Below are positions 17,953 to 26,504 of a stretch of 64,000 nt of DNA, in pieces. Below the pieces are notes generated by a model. That model searched no databases. It was not told the origin of the DNA and saw nothing but the letters and a program-made list of their open reading frames with translations. Source of the stretch: Saprospiraceae bacterium (lineage in GTDB: Bacteria; Bacteroidota; Bacteroidia; Chitinophagales; Saprospiraceae); assembly GCA_016715965.1 (NCBI GenBank), contig JADJXG010000001.1, positions 1,493,501 through 1,557,500 of the forward strand, given 5' to 3'. The position numbers and the translations under genes are program-made. How positions within the stretch are numbered: the first letter of the stretch is position 1; the number at the start of each line of letters is the position of its first letter.

Positions 17953-18441
17953 TTAAAGCATTTCCCTCAGTTTCTTATCTAAATTTTTTTCATCACCCGG
18001 GGTATAGCCAGAATGAGAATACACAATATTGCCTTCCTTATCTACCACGAAAGTTTGTGGTACCGATTGAAATCCCAATTTTTTCAAGCTTTCTCGATTG
18101 ACATCAGATAAGATGGTATAACTCCATTTCTTTTGTTCTACCATGGGTTTTACCTTATTGAGTTGTTGAATATCGTCAATGGTAATAGCCACTACCTCTA
18201 TACCAATGTCTTGCCATCCTTTGTAGATCGTTTTCATGGCATCCAATTCTTTTTTGCAGGGAGAACACCAGGTCGCCCAAAAACTAATCACAGTGAGTTT
18301 GTTTTTCGAAAAATTCTTGTTGACGTCATAGGATTTACCATCCAAAGTTTTAAGAGTAAGGGCTGGAAACTTTTTGACTGAAGGAGTAAAGGCAAACATT
18401 CCCAAGGTGATACAGATAACAGCAAATCTTAATAAAGTCAT
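17953..18441 (-). CDS. TlpA-like thioredoxin-fold protein, exported
   Basis: A 162-residue protein with an N-terminal signal (LRFAVICITLGMFAF). The thioredoxin active site is FWATWCSPCKKEL (WCSPC). The TlpA/ResA signature VISFWATWC and the cis-Pro loop SVPQTFVVDKEGNIVY follow. It should act as a periplasmic thiol-disulfide reductase. It is divergent, with 79 bases between, from DUF6029 and Omp28 genes; this trio is often together in Bacteroidota, suggesting a shared envelope function. Confidence 0.9.
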   Translation of the reverse strand: MTLLRFAVICITLGMFAFTPSVKKFPALTLKTLDGKSYDVNKNFSKNKLTVISFWATWCSPCKKELDAMKTIYKGWQDIGIEVVAITIDDIQQLNKVKPMVEQKKWSYTILSDVNRESLKKLGFQSVPQTFVVDKEGNIVYSHSGYTPGDEKNLDKKLREML

Positions 18442-18520
18442 TGAAATTAAATTTGATTAATTAGACGTAAAGTTGGTCTAAAAATTACACTAATTTGGGC
18501 CGTCAAACGCGATTTAACGA

Positions 18521-20158
18521 ATGATTAACCAATTGTCTAAAATTTTAGTTTTCAGTATATTAAGTCTTTGCACCTCATCGGTTCAGGCCCAGGAATCGCT
18601 CCTGGTTTTTGGTGGATTTCAGTCCAACGCAAACGTTTTTTTACGGGACAGTCTGATCGGAGCTGCCGGAATACCGCAATATGACTACCAATTGTTTGGA
18701 GCGGAAGCATGGCTTGATCTGAATGCCTCCTACGCAGGCTTTAATGCCGGAATCCGGTTTGACCTGTTTAACAATTCCAATTTGCTCAATCCACTGAGCT
18801 CTTATACGGATCAAGGCATTGGAAGATGGTTTATCAACAAGGAAATAGACAAATTGGATATAACCGTGGGGTATCTGTATGATCAAATCGGATCAGGGAT
18901 CATCTATCGCGCATTTGAAGAGAGGGCGCAATTGCTGGACAACGGATTGCTGGGAGCTTCTGTTAAATACACCATGAATCCCAACTGGAGTGCGAAGGTA
19001 TTTACCGGAAAACAGCGAAATCTTTTCACGGTCTATAACTCCATTGTTAAAGGGGCCATGTTGAATGGTTTTTATTCTCCCAGCGACACTGCCAAATGGT
19101 CCATCGTTCCCGGGATAGGATTTGTCAACAGGACCTACGGAGATGAAATTGTGGCCGATCTGGCCAATATTTCCGGTGGGTATCTTCCGGTGGATCAATT
19201 TAAACCAACTTTTAATACCAATGCATTCACCTTTTACAACACCTTGAATGCCGGACCCATCAGTTGGTATGCAGAAGCAGCATTCAAGCCCAAGGATGTC
19301 ATTTATGATCCACTTGCCATACGTTCTCTGCCCAAAGGCGAGACCAGCATTGGAAAATACCGTGAAACATCCGGTTCTGTTTTCTATACCAGCATTGGCT
19401 ATGCAGCCCACAATCTCGGAGTGACCCTGGAAGCTAAGAGAACGGACGGTTTTGATTTTAGAGCAGAACACCAGTTGGCCCTCAACAGAGGTTTGATCTC
19501 TTACATCCCACCCATGGCGAGAATCAATACCTTCCGCCTCACTTCATATTATTTTCCGGCTACCCAGTTTCTAAACGAAATGGCTTATCAGTTTGACATC
19601 AAATACGGATTGGGCGAACATTGGAATTTTTCTTTCAATTATTCTGATATCAGGGATTTAAAATTTGAAAACAAATTTTACAGAGAATACAATGGTGAGG
19701 TAGTGTACAAAGCAAACGACATCTGGCAGGCATCCATTGGTTTGCAAAGACAGGAAGTTGATGTCAACTTGTATTTTGGAAAGGCCGCAGAACCCGAAGT
19801 GAAGACCTTTACACCTTATGCAGAATTGCTGTATTATTTTAATGAAAGAACCAGTCTGAGGTTTGAGACTCAATACATGCACAACAAATCAGATATAGGT
19901 TCCTGGATTTATGGTTTGGCAGAATTGGGAGTAAGTCCTCATTGGTTGTTTGAGTTGTCGGGAATGTACAATACCTTTCATCCAAAAGATGGAAAGAAAA
20001 TATTTTACCCAACGGCCGGCGTGGTTTACAATTTTGGCAACAACAGACTTGGATTGAGATACGTTAAACAGATACAGGGTATTGTTTGCTCTGGTGGAAT
20101 ATGTCGTCTCGAGCCTGCTTTTAGTGGTTTCAGGGCTTCCATAACATCGACTTTTTAA
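18521..20158 (+). CDS. DUF6029 family outer-membrane beta-barrel protein
   Basis: A 545-residue exported protein with a signal peptide ending SSVQAQES. The rest is a long run of alternating amphipathic strands rich in Tyr, Phe and Gly (for example GIRFDLFNNSNLLNPL and WSAKVFTGKQRNLF), ending SITSTF with a terminal Phe, as for outer-membrane barrels. I recognise it as DUF6029, which has no known function. The Omp28-like lipoprotein gene begins 18 bases after its stop. Confidence 0.8.
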   Translation: MINQLSKILVFSILSLCTSSVQAQESLLVFGGFQSNANVFLRDSLIGAAGIPQYDYQLFGAEAWLDLNASYAGFNAGIRFDLFNNSNLLNPLSSYTDQGIGRWFINKEIDKLDITVGYLYDQIGSGIIYRAFEERAQLLDNGLLGASVKYTMNPNWSAKVFTGKQRNLFTVYNSIVKGAMLNGFYSPSDTAKWSIVPGIGFVNRTYGDEIVADLANISGGYLPVDQFKPTFNTNAFTFYNTLNAGPISWYAEAAFKPKDVIYDPLAIRSLPKGETSIGKYRETSGSVFYTSIGYAAHNLGVTLEAKRTDGFDFRAEHQLALNRGLISYIPPMARINTFRLTSYYFPATQFLNEMAYQFDIKYGLGEHWNFSFNYSDIRDLKFENKFYREYNGEVVYKANDIWQASIGLQRQEVDVNLYFGKAAEPEVKTFTPYAELLYYFNERTSLRFETQYMHNKSDIGSWIYGLAELGVSPHWLFELSGMYNTFHPKDGKKIFYPTAGVVYNFGNNRLGLRYVKQIQGIVCSGGICRLEPAFSGFRASITSTF

Positions 20159-20176
20159 CTTATAAATTATTTAGCC

Positions 20177-21025
20177 ATGACAATTGTGCGAAATAAATAT
20201 TCCTTCTTTCTTTTGTTGAGTCTTCTGGGATTGTTTTTATCCTGTTCAGATTGGGAGCAAATGGTATTGATACCGAACCAAGGTGGCATCGCGTCGAGTA
20301 AGGTGATCCTAGTTGAAGAATTTACAGGAGCATCCTGCACAAACTGTCCGGCTGGAAATGCAGAGCTCGTCAGTATCATCGACAAATACCCCAACAATGT
20401 GGTGGTGGTAGGAGTGCATTCCAATTTTCTGGGCAATCCTGCCGTGGCAGGCGAACCTGATTTAAGGACAAAGGACGCTCAGGACATAGAGACTTTTCTG
20501 GGAACCTGGTTTGGAAAACCGGAAGCTGCTTTTAACCGTAAAAAATTTCCCAACAAAACCAATATCCGCGTCAATAGACCCGACACCTGGATCACCTTTG
20601 TGGAAGAGGAACTCAAGCAAAGTCATTTGGCTGATTTGAAAATCAACATTACATTTGATTCAAGCAGTCGCAAACTTCAGGTCACTTTGACGGCAACTGC
20701 TGTGGAAAATATAGACAAGGCACTATATGCCCATGCAATGATCACCGAATCAGAGATTTTTGTCACACAGCTTGATCTGACCGGCAAAATTCCCAATTAT
20801 AAACACGAACACGTGCTCAGAAAATTGTTGAGCCAGGTGGGAGGTGATAAGATGGCCGACAAATTATCCAAGGGGGAATCTGCGATCAAAGTATTTGATT
20901 ACACCCTCCCTGATGAAAACATCTTATGGGTGGCTGAACATTGCACAGCAGTTGGATTTATCTCATTTGATTCTTCTGAGAAATATGTGCTCCAGGCTGC
21001 GGAAGGAAAGATAGTGAAGAAGTAA
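20177..21025 (+). CDS. Omp28-related outer membrane lipoprotein
   Basis: A 282-residue lipoprotein. The lipobox is in GLFLSCSDW. A thioredoxin-like domain follows with VEEFTGASCTNCPAGNAEL, whose CTNC motif sits where thioredoxins have CxxC, and VVVVGVHSNFL. This is the Omp28 family first described in Porphyromonas. A disulfide-exchange or copper/redox role is suggested by the CxxC but not shown. It completes the TlpA-DUF6029-Omp28 neighbourhood and the operon with DUF6029. Confidence 0.87.
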   Translation: MTIVRNKYSFFLLLSLLGLFLSCSDWEQMVLIPNQGGIASSKVILVEEFTGASCTNCPAGNAELVSIIDKYPNNVVVVGVHSNFLGNPAVAGEPDLRTKDAQDIETFLGTWFGKPEAAFNRKKFPNKTNIRVNRPDTWITFVEEELKQSHLADLKINITFDSSSRKLQVTLTATAVENIDKALYAHAMITESEIFVTQLDLTGKIPNYKHEHVLRKLLSQVGGDKMADKLSKGESAIKVFDYTLPDENILWVAEHCTAVGFISFDSSEKYVLQAAEGKIVKK

Positions 21026-21210
21026 AAATGGGACGAAGCATTCTTGATTAAACCTATTGTTTTTTAAAATTCAATTTTATTCTTTTGAATTATTGTCTAT
21101 TGTTTGTAATTATTTCCATGAAAATTATTCTGGATCTTACCATATATTGATTTAGATACATCATAAAAACACACCTGTCCAAAATAATTTTTACAAATCA
21201 ACATTCCCAC
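21026..21210. other. AT-rich spacer without genes
   Basis: This stretch after the Omp28 gene is AT-rich, with no reading frame, clear hairpin terminator or promoter that I can support. It leads into the hairpin-rich element that begins near 21211. Confidence 0.5.
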
Positions 21211-21386
21211 TTTTTGTCGCGCACGACTGAACGATCCAAGCTAAAAGCTTGGTGGAGTGCGACAGCACTCTAAGTGAAGGAGCCGCGAAAGCGGAGTACC
21301 AAAAAACGCAGCCTTTTCTAAGGCGGCATCTTTCTTGGTTCTATTGATCTTTATTTGGTTCATTTTGCAAGGGTATCTGTTGGGAC

Positions 21387-21515
21387 AGATTTTGGGCGCT
21401 GTATATTGCCGCTCCATAATTTAATTTCACTATGATAGTTTGTTTGATGGGTGCATCATATTAGTTTCAGTTAAAAGAGCGACAATATAAGGCGCTATGT
21501 CCAAAATCTGTCCTT
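21387..21515. repeat. Imperfect ~30-base inverted repeat within the hairpin-rich element
   Basis: The segment around 21387-21417 (GACAGATTTTGGGCGCT, TATATTGCCGCTC) recurs as an imperfect reverse complement at about 21477-21513 (GAGCGACAATATAAGGCGC, CAAAATCTGTC). The arms are about 60 bases apart. This could fold as a long imperfect stem in RNA. Confidence 0.6.
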
Positions 21516-21957
21516 CTTGGGCCGCTGACGAAAAGGCTCTTAATATTAATCAATATTTAGGTTGAAATATCAGGAATAATGATGGTTTTCATGCATTTCA
21601 ATGCGGCCTAGGGCTCCGTAGCTCGGGTACCCAACCAGTGAATTTCGCGGTCATGCTAAAAACTGTCTGAGCCCAACGGAGGAGCTACCCACAATGACGG
21701 AGTTTGCGAAGCGAAGATTGTGGAGCCCAGTAGGAGAGGTAGAGGCGAGTTTTTTTAGCATAGCGAAAGAGCTGCAGTTGGGTGAGCGAGGAGATCGTAG
21801 CGAAGTATCCTGCCAGGCAGGATACCATCGTACGACAGTGCGATGGCGAAGTGAACCGCGAAAGCGGATAATTGAAACAGCGAACTATCTTTGTTTTATC
21901 CCTAGCGCCTTGCCCCCAATTTATTGGTGGGGGCTCCTTCACTTTTTGAGCTGTTCC

Positions 21958-21967
21958 CGCTATGGCG
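21958..21967. repeat. Target-site duplication, left copy
   Basis: CGCTATGGCG here is repeated exactly at 23454-23463, on the far side of the insertion sequence. Ten bases fits IS4-family duplications. The target is itself palindromic (CGC-TATG-GCG). Confidence 0.85.
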
Positions 21968-22048
21968 CATACGCGTCAACTTAATTAATAATAATTATTC
22001 GAAAAAATATTGTAATTACTTGTATTACAATATAATATAAAATTTTTA

Positions 22049-22056
22049 TATATTTG
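22049..22056 (+). promoter_or_regulatory. Putative -7 box of the transposase gene
   Basis: TATATTTG matches the TAnnTTTG consensus, 53 bases before the transposase ATG and inside the IS. No good TTTG lies at the expected -33 position, so the promoter may be weak. Confidence 0.45.
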
Positions 22057-22108
22057 CAAGGTCCTAAAAAATAGGAGCTCTTGGAATTTACCATAAAACT
22101 GCTAAATT

Positions 22109-23440
22109 ATGTGTTCCGCAAGCTCCAAGTCAAAGAAACATAAAAATTGTGAAACTCCTTCCAAAATTTTTAAAAAGATACCATTTTTAAAATTGGCAAA
22201 GGCGACTGGCTTTTATTGTCGAAAAAGTAAAAAGTTGAATCCTAAATACCTGGTTATTGGATTTATCCAAATGATTGCTCAAGGAAATATCAGCTTTTCA
22301 AATTGGGCTTACCATATAAATTTGCTTAGTGGGAGTTTGGTATCAAAACAAGCATTGCATAAAAAAGTAAACCAAGCATTTGTAGAATACTGTTTAAGAG
22401 TACTTCATCAGCTAATGATTAATATTATTTCAAAAGCGAAACAAGACAGTAAAATTATAAAAGGAACACTTTCGAAATTTAGAAATGTATATATACAGGA
22501 TAGTACAACATTCAAATTACCAGCAAGCTTGAGCTGGTGTTATCCAGGCACAATAGTTAAAGGGGCATTAACATCTCAGTTAAAAATTCAGACAATTTAC
22601 GAACTAAAAAATAACTTATTTAAATACTTTAAAATAACATCATTTAGAGTCAATGACCAATCATGTACAAATGACATACTTTCTATTGCAAAACACAATG
22701 ATCTTGTAATAAGAGACATGGGATATTTTAATCTATTATGTTTCAAAAAGTTAATAAATAAAGGTGTTTCCATTATAAGTAAAGTAAAATATGGAGTTGT
22801 TATGCTTGATGAAAAAACAGGCAAGCGGATTGATATTTTTAAACTAATGAAGGGAAAATCCAAAATTGAAAAATGGATATTCCTTGGAAAAGATGATAAA
22901 GTTAGAGTGCGATTATTAATAAATAGAGTACATCCCATTATAGCTAGTGAAAGAAAACGAAAAGCCAGCAAGGATCGAAATAATAAAATAAATCATAGTG
23001 ATGATTACTATAAATATTTAAACTTTTCAATTTTAATCACAAATACAGAAAGTAACGATATTTCAATTGACCAAGCTTTCATTCTATATTCATTAAGATG
23101 GAGAATAGAAACTATATTTAAAAGCTGGAAGAGTTACAATAATTTGCAGAAAGTAATACCAACATATAATAAGTTATCAAAGGATAGAGTAGATTCAATT
23201 ATAGTACTTTCTTTAATAAATATCGTAATACAACATAGAATGTACCAAGTGGCAATATTGTATAATAATAATCTTGGAAATGTGAACCAAATTAGTCTAT
23301 TTAAATTTATAGACTATTTCAAAAAAGAAATCATTGATCTGCTTTCCAATCCAATAATAAACATCAAAAAATTAGTGGAAAATTGCAAATATGAAAAACG
23401 AAATGACCGTATAAACTATTTTAATAAACTGGCCCTCTAA
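22109..23440 (+). CDS. IS4-family DDE transposase
   Basis: A 443-residue transposase. The catalytic triad is readable: Asp131 in YIQDSTTFKLP, Asp203 in LVIRDMGYFN, and Glu334 in the C1 signature YSLRWRIETIFKSWK, which satisfies Y-x2-R-x3-E-x6-K (Tyr327, Arg330, Glu334, Lys341). These define the IS4 family. The protein is Lys/Ile/Asn-rich, reflecting AT-rich codons unlike its neighbours. Its TAA stop (23438-23440) is the first three bases of the right inverted repeat. No frameshift or internal stop is present. Confidence 0.95.
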   Translation: MCSASSKSKKHKNCETPSKIFKKIPFLKLAKATGFYCRKSKKLNPKYLVIGFIQMIAQGNISFSNWAYHINLLSGSLVSKQALHKKVNQAFVEYCLRVLHQLMINIISKAKQDSKIIKGTLSKFRNVYIQDSTTFKLPASLSWCYPGTIVKGALTSQLKIQTIYELKNNLFKYFKITSFRVNDQSCTNDILSIAKHNDLVIRDMGYFNLLCFKKLINKGVSIISKVKYGVVMLDEKTGKRIDIFKLMKGKSKIEKWIFLGKDDKVRVRLLINRVHPIIASERKRKASKDRNNKINHSDDYYKYLNFSILITNTESNDISIDQAFILYSLRWRIETIFKSWKSYNNLQKVIPTYNKLSKDRVDSIIVLSLINIVIQHRMYQVAILYNNNLGNVNQISLFKFIDYFKKEIIDLLSNPIINIKKLVENCKYEKRNDRINYFNKLAL

Positions 23441-23453
23441 GTTGACGCGTATG

Positions 23454-23463
23454 CGCTATGGCG
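23454..23463. repeat. Target-site duplication, right copy
   Basis: CGCTATGGCG, identical to 21958-21967. Removing the IS and one copy restores a near-palindrome, TTTTGAGC...CCCGC-TATG-GCGGG...GCTCAAAA, showing that insertion hit the tip of a hairpin. Confidence 0.85.
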
Positions 23464-23525
23464 GGACAAGCTGCTCAAAACTGCTTCGCAGATCGTTCAG
23501 TCGTCTTTTGACGACCAAAAGAAAG

Positions 23526-23795
23526 TAACATGCATATAATATGAAAAACATAAAATATTTTTTAAATTACAATAGTTGTTATGGGGTTCAATTTTAAAAT
23601 ATCGTTACAAAATTTGTATACACTTGTAAATCAGTAGCCATATTTTCAAATTAAAATTATTTTGGCCAAGTGTGTCATAAAAATTATTTCAAATTTATTT
23701 AAGCAGTATAATGCTTATAAAGTAAATCCTCTTTTATTTATTCTCATTATATAGATTGGGAATTTCAATGTTAATGAGAGGTTGTTGTTAAAATA
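23526..23795. other. AT-rich intergenic stretch
   Basis: Between the end of the hairpin-rich element and the OmpA-gene terminator there is AT-rich DNA without a supportable reading frame or promoter. Confidence 0.45.
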
Positions 23796-23826
23796 AAAAA
23801 GCCCCTGAATACTCAGAGGCTTTTCT
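23796..23826 (-). terminator. Rho-independent terminator of the OmpA-like gene
   Basis: Read on the minus strand, GCCTCTGA pairs with TCAGGGGC across a short loop and is followed by a T run (the A run at 23795-23800 on the plus strand). A complementary T run on the other side may make it bidirectional. It lies 24 bases past the stop of the gene at 23850. Confidence 0.85.
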
Positions 23827-23849
23827 TTGATTCAGTATTTTACCTGCTA

Positions 23850-24593
23850 CTATTTCTTTTTGGAGAGTTCGTAGAGTTTAGCCACATCCGGAGAAATGAT
23901 AAACTCAATTCTTCTGTCCATGTTCATACCCTGACCAGTTGGTTCGAAATCGGAACGACCGGCTGCAGTCAATTGTTCAGCGTTTACTTTTTCATTCAGC
24001 ATAAACCGAACCACTTTTGTGGCTCTGATGGTGGACAATTCTAAATTGTCTTTGTATGGAGCATCTGATTTTACACCGGATTTATCCGCATGGCCTTCCA
24101 CCACGACATGAACTGCAGGACTTTTCTTAAAGATCTCTGCTAAGTTTTTTACCATTTTTTGTCCATTGGAGTTGAGGTTGGTAGATCCTTTGGAATAAAG
24201 TACTCTGTTGGGAAGAGAGACATACAATTTGTCACCTACTTCTCTCACTTGAAGATCGGTACCATCCAAACCAGAAAATGCTTTGCGGATTTCTCCTTTG
24301 ATTCTTTGAATTTCGTCGTCTTTGGCTTTGTTCATTTTTTCAAGATCTCCTACCTGAGACTTGTATTTGTTCATTTCACCATTGGCGGCGCTTAAATCAG
24401 AATTTAATTTAGAGACTTGTTTGTCGAGGTCCATTTTTGCAGTCTCGCAGTCAGACAATTTGGATTTGTGAGAGTCCAACATTTTTTGGAGATTCTCATT
24501 TTCGGATTGTAAGGCTTTGTATTTTTTGGAGGACACACAGGAACCAGTACCCAAAATCAAAGCGATTGAAAAAACAAATAATTTGGTTTTCAT
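23850..24593 (-). CDS. OmpA family lipoprotein with coiled coil
   Basis: A 247-residue lipoprotein. The signal ends at GTGSCVSSKKY, giving the lipidated Cys. Residues about 25-105 form a heptad-rich coiled coil (ENENLQKMLDSHKSKLSD, QVSKLNSDLSAANGEMNKYK). The C-terminal OmpA/MotB domain holds VVVEGHADKSG and AAGRSDFEPTG, with LSTIRATKVVRFML and MDRRIEFII, the peptidoglycan-binding residues. It should tether the outer membrane to peptidoglycan. A -7-like promoter box precedes it and a terminator follows, so it is a single-gene unit. Confidence 0.93.
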   Translation of the reverse strand: MKTKLFVFSIALILGTGSCVSSKKYKALQSENENLQKMLDSHKSKLSDCETAKMDLDKQVSKLNSDLSAANGEMNKYKSQVGDLEKMNKAKDDEIQRIKGEIRKAFSGLDGTDLQVREVGDKLYVSLPNRVLYSKGSTNLNSNGQKMVKNLAEIFKKSPAVHVVVEGHADKSGVKSDAPYKDNLELSTIRATKVVRFMLNEKVNAEQLTAAGRSDFEPTGQGMNMDRRIEFIISPDVAKLYELSKKK

Positions 24594-24636
24594 CTTTTTA
24601 AATATTGATTTTTTAATAATTTGACTATTTTAGCCG

Positions 24637-24644
24637 CAAATATA
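24637..24644 (-). promoter_or_regulatory. Putative -7 box of the OmpA-like lipoprotein gene
   Basis: On the minus strand the sequence is TATATTTG, matching TAnnTTTG, about 44 bases upstream of the ATG at 24593. A TTTG lies further upstream but with spacing of only about 15 bases, so the -33 element is uncertain. Confidence 0.5.
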
Positions 24645-24651
24645 ATACAAT

Positions 24652-25230
24652 TTATGTTCCAAAACTCATTCCCCAGCGATAAGATTTGCTATCGAGCCCA
24701 CAAAGATCAATCACGCGATTGGTGACAGTGGCCAAAATTTCATCCGATGACTTCGGATTGGAATAAAATGAAGGTATGGCTGGACAAATGATACCTCCGG
24801 ACAGAGTAACCATTTTCATATTTTCAATGTGAATCAGACTAAGCGGTGTTTCGCGAAAAACAAGGATCAGCTTTTTGCGCTCTTTGAGCATCACCTGGGC
24901 CGCCCTACTCATCAGATCATCTGCCATGCCATGGGCCACCTTGGCCAAAAAGCCCGCAGAACAAGGGCATATTATTGCAATGTCCCAAGCCGCCGAACCG
25001 GAAGCGATCGGTGCTGTGAAATCTTTGGTATCAAAATAAGTATAAGGGTATTGATCCCATGGAATTCCGGGATTTTCCAATGCCCAGTTGAGTTTGGCAT
25101 TTTCACTGAATATCAACCCAATATGCACCTCTGGCATTTGACCAAGGGATTCGATCAGTAATTTGGCATACCTCGCGCCGGATGATCCAGAAATGCCAAT
25201 GGCAATTTTTATTTTTTTTAATTCACTCAA
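24652..25230 (-). CDS. ubiX: UbiX-family flavin prenyltransferase
   Basis: A 192-residue flavoprotein. Signature segments are IAIGISGSSGARYAKLL, GSAAWDIAIICPCSAGFLAKVAHGMADDL and LVFRETPLSLIHIENM (longest ones shortened when read). UbiX attaches a dimethylallyl group to FMN, making prenyl-FMN for UbiD-type decarboxylases. No ubiD gene is in this window, so the client enzyme is elsewhere. The start is TTG at 25230, overlapping the end of folC by eight bases. It is downstream of folC on the same transcript. Confidence 0.93.
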   Translation of the reverse strand: MSELKKIKIAIGISGSSGARYAKLLIESLGQMPEVHIGLIFSENAKLNWALENPGIPWDQYPYTYFDTKDFTAPIASGSAAWDIAIICPCSAGFLAKVAHGMADDLMSRAAQVMLKERKKLILVFRETPLSLIHIENMKMVTLSGGIICPAIPSFYSNPKSSDEILATVTNRVIDLCGLDSKSYRWGMSFGT

Positions 25231-26476
25231 TGACTTCTCCTACTACAAAAATGCTGCCAATCACCACCACCAGTTCAGAAGTTTTTGCCAACCTCTTCGC
25301 GCTGGCTAAAGCATTTCTTACTTTTTTAAAAGATTTTCCGATAAGTCCATTTGATTTTCCCTGCTTTTTTAATGCCTTTGCATCCAGCGCTCTTGGGATA
25401 GAAGCCTGGGTGAAATAATAAATGGCAGTTTTTGGCAGTAAATTCAAAAGGGTATCTATTGATTTGTCTTTGACAAAGCCACACACGATGTGAACCTTCG
25501 AATAAGACTGTTGCTCAAGCCAATTCGCAAAATGACGTATTCCATCTTCGTTGTGGGCTGAATCCATTAATAGGTCATATTCAGCTTTTACAAAATGCCA
25601 GCGCCCCATCATCCTCGTAAGAGTCTGAGTATTTTGTAATGCCAGCTTTACATTTTCAGCCGAAATTTTAATTTTGGCTTCCTGACAAAAAAGACAAAAG
25701 GAGGCCATAGCCGTGAGAATATTTTCAGTTTGGTAAGGACCAGATAGCGATGCACTGAATGCAAGACTTCCATTTTTGCGGAGCCCCAATTCGGTAAGAT
25801 CTACATCGCCGGCATACGAGAGCGGACTTTTCTTTGCTCTGCTGTGTTGATCAAAGACAGTCTGGGTCTCAGCTTGTCTTCGCCCAATGAGTACGGGCAC
25901 ACCAGATTTTATAATTCCGGCTTTTTCTTCTGCTATTTTTTCAAGACTGTCTCCCAACAAATCGGTGTGATCCCATGAGATGTTGGTGATGACACTGAGC
26001 AATGGTTTGATGATGTTGGTAGAATCCAATCTGCCGCCTAGCCCCGTTTCGATGACCGCATAATCTACCTGCTCTTCTTTGAAATAATCCAATGCCATTG
26101 CAAAACTCATCTCAAAAAATGAAGGTTGTATTTGATCAAACAATGATCTGTTGAGTTTGACAAAGCGCGTTACCCTTTTCTTTGGAATGTAAGCTCCGTT
26201 GATTTTAATTCTTTCTCTGAAATCTTTGTAATGAGGTGAAGTATACAATCCTGTTTTAAAACCATGCGTTTGCAACATGGCAGCGATAAGATGCGAGACT
26301 GAACCTTTGCCATTGGTGCCCGCAATGTGGATGCATCGAAGACTTCTTTCGGGATTTCCAAGTTGTTGACAAAGCGCTTTTATGTTGTGAAGGTCTTTTT
26401 TAAAGGCGCTCTTGCCATCGCGCTGGAACATTGGTAGATGATCCAACATGTATTTTAAAGTCTCTTTATAATTCAC
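25223..26476 (-). CDS. folC: Bifunctional dihydrofolate/folylpolyglutamate synthase
   Basis: A 417-residue Mur-ligase-type enzyme. The P-loop is HIAGTNGKGSVSHLI, the partner loop is ETGLGGRLDSTN, and NISWDHTDLLGDSLEKIAEEKAGII contains the FolC signature (HxxxLG...IAxEKAGI). The C-terminal domain has LMDSAHNEDGIRHF. It adds glutamate to dihydropteroate or folate in the cytoplasm using ATP. Length is normal. It overlaps ubiX. Confidence 0.95.
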   Translation of the reverse strand: MNYKETLKYMLDHLPMFQRDGKSAFKKDLHNIKALCQQLGNPERSLRCIHIAGTNGKGSVSHLIAAMLQTHGFKTGLYTSPHYKDFRERIKINGAYIPKKRVTRFVKLNRSLFDQIQPSFFEMSFAMALDYFKEEQVDYAVIETGLGGRLDSTNIIKPLLSVITNISWDHTDLLGDSLEKIAEEKAGIIKSGVPVLIGRRQAETQTVFDQHSRAKKSPLSYAGDVDLTELGLRKNGSLAFSASLSGPYQTENILTAMASFCLFCQEAKIKISAENVKLALQNTQTLTRMMGRWHFVKAEYDLLMDSAHNEDGIRHFANWLEQQSYSKVHIVCGFVKDKSIDTLLNLLPKTAIYYFTQASIPRALDAKALKKQGKSNGLIGKSFKKVRNALASAKRLAKTSELVVVIGSIFVVGEVIE

Positions 26477-26504
26477 AAATTTGTTTTAATTATCTTGCTT
26501 AAAC

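Larger units (their letters stand above)
21968..23453 (+). mobile_element. IS4-family insertion sequence, complete (1486 bp)
   Basis: Perfect 16-base terminal inverted repeats, CATACGCGTCAACTTA at 21968-21983 and its complement at 23438-23453, enclose one transposase gene. A 10-base duplication flanks it. CAT ends, a 10-base duplication and a YREK transposase all agree with IS4 family subgroups. The element is much more AT-rich than its surroundings, which fits recent arrival. The right repeat supplies the transposase stop codon. The gene is intact and the ends are identical, so it could still be active. Confidence 0.93.
21211..23525. repeat. Hairpin-rich non-coding element, interrupted by an IS
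   Basis: The 14-base sequence ACGACTGAACGATC at 21223-21236 recurs inverted at 23491-23504, bounding the region. Inside the left part are many short palindromes. CCAAGCT/AGCTTGG lies at 21236-21252, GAGTGC-gaca-GCACTC at 21255-21270, and CCGC-gaaa-GCGG at 21283-21294 and again near 21857. CCTGCCAGGCAGG and repeated GCGAAG-like words also occur. No gene fits the region apart from the inserted IS. It looks like a mosaic non-coding repeat of the REP/hairpin type. The bounds are inferred from the inverted 14-mer and adjoining sequence. Confidence 0.6.

Noticed and set aside
21685..21984. Overlapping reading frames on both strands in the hairpin-rich element
   Set aside because: They consist of repeated hairpin words (GCGAAG, CCGCGAAAGCGG), lack any family feature and overlap each other. 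They come from the non-coding repeat.
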